35,517 bases of DNA from an uncultured Acidimicrobiales bacterium (GTDB lineage Bacteria > Actinomycetota > Acidimicrobiia > Acidimicrobiales > Aldehydirespiratoraceae), in the NCBI GenBank assembly GCA_905480195.1, contig CAJQPN010000036.1, forward strand, positions 1 through 35,517, read 5' to 3'. Positions 32,838 through 35,517 of the stretch are shown here, in pieces. Each line of letters begins with the position of its first letter. Position 1 is the first letter of the stretch. The notes beneath the pieces are model-generated. The model made no database searches. It was given only the letters and a program-made list of their open reading frames with translations, and was not told the DNA's origin. The translations under genes and the position numbers were made by a program.

Positions 32838-33845
32838 CGTACCGGGAATGGCACAGGCTTGCCCGATCTCGACGATCCGGGTCACGGCGCGGTTGCGGTG
32901 TCCGCCTGCGCACCACGTGGGGAACACGTACGAGTAGAGCCCAGCCCCTCCGGCGGCGACGACGACGACATCGTCGGTTGACCTGAACGCCGGTCGACCG
33001 TCGCGGGTGTGGGCTCGTTCAGCGATCGATGCAGTGATCGACGAGCGGTCGTGGCCGGCCAACGCCAGTTCGCCAGCATGGTCGGGGGTGATCACCACGA
33101 CAGCCTGCCCGCCTCCGAGCCAGGCGTTATTGGTCCCGGGGGCGGTGAGCGAACCCGCAAGGGTGTCGAGGAGTCGCTCCGAGGATTCGGTGAGATCGGA
33201 CCCGGGAGTATGAGCGACCGACTGGGGAGGTTCTGTGCCGATGACGGTTACGGTCGATTCGGTCGCCCCGAAACCACGGCCGACATGAAGCGGGCTGAAG
33301 GGGCTGTGTTCCTCATCTTCGGCGAGACACTGGCCAAACTTGCCGCCATGACCGAGAAGTGCCATGTCGGATGTGCCGGGACGAGCGCCGCCGACATTGA
33401 TCATGGCGAGTCGGATCGCTCGACCGATCGACGCATTCGCCCGGTGGCCCGGTCCGAGCGCGCCATAGCTCGACGCAACACCACACATCTGGCGTGCGGG
33501 CCCGTTGACGATGATCAGCGGGGCCGTGGCATGGGTCGTACCCTGCATCTCGGCGAGGTCGAACTCGGGGTCCATGATCGCCAATGCCGCGGCGACCACG
33601 ACCGGCATGTGGTCGGGTAGACAGCCTGCCATCACTGCAGCGACAGAGAGCTTTTCGACGGTGCAGACGCCGTTGAGTGGACCCATTTCGCCAAGCACGG
33701 CCTCACCGGCATGGCCGACGGCAAGCACCATTCGGGAGACTCGCGGCGGTGTGGGGATCACGACGGGGAGACCGTCGGTGCAGCCGAGTTCGTGCAGTCG
33801 TTCGAGCGCAGCAGCTTCGTCGACCGCCTCGAGCAGGTCGCTCAT
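32835..33845 (-). CDS. UGSC-partner family protein without thioredoxin domain (module 2)
   Basis: The 336-aa product is a paralogue of the second part of the protein at 5927. Shared blocks in the same order are DGLPVVIPT (24-32), C61-TVEK, AGC75, MPVVVAAALAI, LIIVNGPA, RANASIGRA, NVGG, AEDEE-SP and AGGAGLYSY. C61 and C75 correspond to C198 and C212 of the first copy. It lacks the N-terminal thioredoxin domain. I do not know the family's function; the conserved pair of Cys and its fixed link with UGSC genes suggest a catalytic or substrate-binding subunit. Its ATG overlaps the UGSC gene's stop by 4 nt, so its translation probably depends on ribosomes that passed the Sec codon. Confidence 0.85.
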   Translation of the reverse strand: MSDLLEAVDEAAALERLHELGCTDGLPVVIPTPPRVSRMVLAVGHAGEAVLGEMGPLNGVCTVEKLSVAAVMAGCLPDHMPVVVAAALAIMDPEFDLAEMQGTTHATAPLIIVNGPARQMCGVASSYGALGPGHRANASIGRAIRLAMINVGGARPGTSDMALLGHGGKFGQCLAEDEEHSPFSPLHVGRGFGATESTVTVIGTEPPQSVAHTPGSDLTESSERLLDTLAGSLTAPGTNNAWLGGGQAVVVITPDHAGELALAGHDRSSITASIAERAHTRDGRPAFRSTDDVVVVAAGGAGLYSYVFPTWCAGGHRNRAVTRIVEIGQACAIPGT

Positions 33846-34372
33846 CGGAGCATCTCGAGCGCGTCGATGATCTCTGCCGCCACCTTCTCTGCCACGATGC
33901 GATGGTTCTCCGAACCGGTGCCTGCGATTGGATGTGGGAGCCGCACGCGCGGTACATCCGGCATACCAAACGATGCTGCGATGAAGTCCCCCTGAGCCCA
34001 GAACTCGTCGGTGACCAGCGCAACGGCTGGGATTCTTCGCAGGGCCACATTGATTGCGTCACGCACGGTGCCGGTGGTGCAACTGCCTCAATGCCCGTAC
34101 GCCGTGATCACCGCAGAGCACGCACCTTTGATCTCGCTGAGCATGTCGTCGGCGGCGACGGCCGATGCGTCGCCCTTGTCGTAGCAAACGAACCCCACAT
34201 CGGGTCGCAGCGCAGCGATTGCATCTCGCACTGCTCTGAGGAAGGCAACCGAGTCAGGGAAGCCGTTGGCCAACAATCCCACGGTCGTCTTCGAATCCAA
34301 GGCGACGGAACGATCGTAGGCGCGTGGTTCGATCGCCGACTCACCACGGGGGTCTACGAACTGGAGAGCCAT
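33842..34372 (-). CDS. UGSC-motif selenoprotein, Sec at in-frame TGA 34090-34088 (module 2)
   Basis: Read through one TGA this gene encodes 176 aa. The first 94 codons (TVGLLANGFPDS, FVCYDKGDAS, CSAVITAYGH) lead to U95-G-S-C98-T-T-G. The same frame goes on with NVALRRIPAVALVTDEFWAQGD, the VRLPHPIAG segment, and a C-terminal helix. Compared with copy 1, motif, length and following blocks match, but the Cys at position +6 from Sec is Gly here. PHPI and the helix that follows match the end of the GrdB/PrdB Sec domain. No ribosome site is clear at the ATG (34372). The gene starts 46 bp after the stop of an arylsulfatase gene on the same strand, so they may share a transcript. A standard annotation would split it into two fragments. 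Confidence 0.9.
34054..34082 (-). promoter_or_regulatory. Candidate bacterial SECIS hairpin of UGSC selenoprotein 2
   Basis: Read on the minus strand, starting 5 nt after the TGA: TTGC pairs with GCAA, then a 2x2 internal loop, CAC with GTG, a 2-nt bulge, GCA with TGC, and the loop CCG. The loop begins 19 nt after the UGA, the same distance as in copy 1. Geometry only; sequence of the loop differs from copy 1. Confidence 0.5.
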
Positions 34373-34418
34373 CAGCTGATGCTACGACGACCGAGGGCTG
34401 CGTCGCCACGCACCGGCA

Positions 34419-35517
34419 TCACTCGTACTTCGTGCCCAGCTCCTTGAGCATCTCTAGGTACCGGCTGCCATTGTCGGGTGCGAGCTCGCCCGGCGTGTAG
34501 GTCACGCTGTGGATCGTGCCTGTGAAGCGGGCAGGGCCTTTGCGTTCGTAGAGGTCCCAGTTGACCGGCGATCGTCGATCGATACCGATGTCGATCCCCT
34601 CGAACGGTGCCATCGCCATCAGGCGAGGAACCGGCCCTGCCGCCCCCACCTCGACAGCGTCGACGAGCACGCGCGGCTCCCACGTGACGTCCCCGACGTC
34701 GACGACGTCGAGCGTGATCGTGTGCCGGCCGGGTTGGGCCGGGCCGCAGTCGACGACTGTCATCTCGCCGTACCCGTTATGGCTGTGTACGAGGCGGCCG
34801 TCGTCGATGGCCAGGGAGTAGCCACCACCCTGATCGCCGTGAGCGACCAGAACACCGTCGTCGCCGCGTGCAAGGTCAACGTCGACATCAACACGGAAGC
34901 TTCGACTCGAGATCAACTGCAGCGAACGCCAGCGTTCGACGGTGGGCATGCCCCGCCGAAACACCACCGGTTCGGCCAGCGCAGCGTTCCAGGGCGGCTG
35001 CTGCATCATCTTGACGTAGTTGCCCTCGTCGAGGGGAAAGACCTGGTTGGCCCAGGCCGCCTGCTCCCATGCCTCTTTCAGCTCCGCCAACTTCTCGGGG
35101 TGCTCGGCTGCGAGGTCGACCGTCTCGGTGGGATCGTCGTTGAGGTTGTGGAGTTCCCAGGTCTCGGCGGCGAACGAACGTCGAGGCTGACGGCAGGTCA
35201 CCGCCGACCAGCCGTTGCGATAGAAACCACGGTGGCCGATCTGTTCGTAGTACTGCTCCGGGTGGGTGGTGGCAGCATCGGCGTCGTTCAGCGTCGGCAC
35301 CATCGAGGATCCGGCCGGTTTCGGAACGGCCTGCCCACTCTTGCTGGTGGGCACCGTCACCTCGCAGAGTTCGGCGAGGGTCGGCAGCAGGTCGGTGATG
35401 TGTTGGTATTGCGTCCGCAACTCCCCGGTTGCTGCCATGCCTTCAGGCCAGTGCACGATGAAGGGCACCTGGTGGCCTCCCTGATGGGTGTTGATCTTGT
35501 AGAGCCGGAACGGGGTG
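34419..35517 (-). CDS. Arylsulfatase, C-terminal part (5' end outside window)
   Basis: About 366 codons of the C-terminus are visible and the frame is open at the window edge. The first visible residues TPFRLYKINTHQGGHQVPFIVHWP and HITDLLPTLAEL are typical of the end of the sulfatase catalytic domain. WELHNLNDDPTETVDLA and the following helix (EKLAELKEAWEQAAW) are the usual C-terminal subdomain, then a beta-sandwich-like tail (FRVDVDVDLARGDDGVLVAHG). The active-site Cys/Ser (formylglycine) is upstream and cannot be seen. It hydrolyses sulfate esters. It is 46 bp upstream of UGSC module 2. Confidence 0.9.
   Translation of the reverse strand, partial: TPFRLYKINTHQGGHQVPFIVHWPEGMAATGELRTQYQHITDLLPTLAELCEVTVPTSKSGQAVPKPAGSSMVPTLNDADAATTHPEQYYEQIGHRGFYRNGWSAVTCRQPRRSFAAETWELHNLNDDPTETVDLAAEHPEKLAELKEAWEQAAWANQVFPLDEGNYVKMMQQPPWNAALAEPVVFRRGMPTVERWRSLQLISSRSFRVDVDVDLARGDDGVLVAHGDQGGGYSLAIDDGRLVHSHNGYGEMTVVDCGPAQPGRHTITLDVVDVGDVTWEPRVLVDAVEVGAAGPVPRLMAMAPFEGIDIGIDRRSPVNWDLYERKGPARFTGTIHSVTYTPGELAPDNGSRYLEMLKELGTKYE

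Noticed and set aside
33842..34066. Separate 74-aa gene after the TGA
   Set aside because: It is the C-terminal half of the UGSC protein; its supposed start lies inside the family sequence.

Overview
This is high-GC, gene-dense DNA (about 40 protein genes on both strands, no gap over 300 bases). It looks chromosomal and actinobacterial, most likely from a free-living, probably marine or freshwater, relative of the Acidimicrobiia. That placement is an inference from gene content: two F420-type luciferase-like oxidoreductases, several acyl-CoA dehydrogenases and CaiB/BaiF CoA-transferases, a threonine-run linker after a signal anchor, and a SUF cluster with a small Cys-rich protein between sufB and sufD. 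I found no rRNA, tRNA, CRISPR array, phage or insertion sequence.

The main result is that three genes are read correctly only if an in-frame TGA is translated as selenocysteine. Two are UGSC-motif selenoproteins (7363..7881 on + and 33842..34372 on -). The third is a SelW/Rdx-type protein with a CxxU motif (27262..27525). In all three the family sequence runs on in the same frame after the TGA. The residue after Sec is in the expected motif (U-G-S-C-T-T, or C-V-P-U), and a hairpin that could act as a bacterial SECIS follows at a similar distance, with the apical loop 17 to 19 nt after the UGA. Each UGSC gene overlaps by 4 nt with a member of one uncharacterised protein family (479 aa and 336 aa). 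The gene order is reversed between the two modules, and the first partner also carries an N-terminal thioredoxin domain with CPTC. This looks like a duplicated two-component selenoenzyme system. The UGSC proteins resemble the C-terminal Sec domain of the glycine/proline reductase subunits GrdB/PrdB (UG[S/T]CT, then GIP, then PHP), so a reductase-type reaction is plausible, but the substrate is unknown.

Layout. 1-3170 (-): sufB, a small Cys-rich protein, sufD (cut by the window edge). 3373-5827 (-): a low-molecular-weight tyrosine phosphatase, a gamma-carbonic-anhydrase-like protein, a flavin reductase and a metallo-beta-lactamase-fold hydrolase. 5828-5926: divergent control region with a perfect dyad. 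5927-7881 (+): UGSC module 1. 7889-16008: mutY, a long acyl-CoA dehydrogenase, a CapA-like phosphoesterase with an eIF2B-like protein, a thioredoxin-like protein, a small membrane protein, class I fumarase, and an F420-type oxidoreductase. 16054-18678 (-): a DUF1501/DUF1800 pair. 18724-21266 (-): cystathionine gamma-synthase/lyase and cystathionine beta-synthase, a transsulfuration pair. 21367-26233: CoA-transferase, Baeyer-Villiger-type monooxygenase, F420-type oxidoreductase and an APH-type kinase. 26255-28916: thiol peroxidase, YbaK deacylase, the SelW-like selenoprotein and a PLP decarboxylase. 28967-32740: a second CoA-transferase and a pair of acyl-CoA dehydrogenases. 32835-34372 (-): UGSC module 2. 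34419 to the end (-): C-terminal part of an arylsulfatase.

The shared theme is sulfur and selenium redox (Fe-S assembly, transsulfuration, thiol peroxidase, thioredoxin domains, selenoproteins) beside acyl-CoA and flavin/F420-dependent catabolism. The selenocysteine insertion genes (selA, selB, selC, selD) are not in this window and must lie elsewhere if the Sec readings are right.
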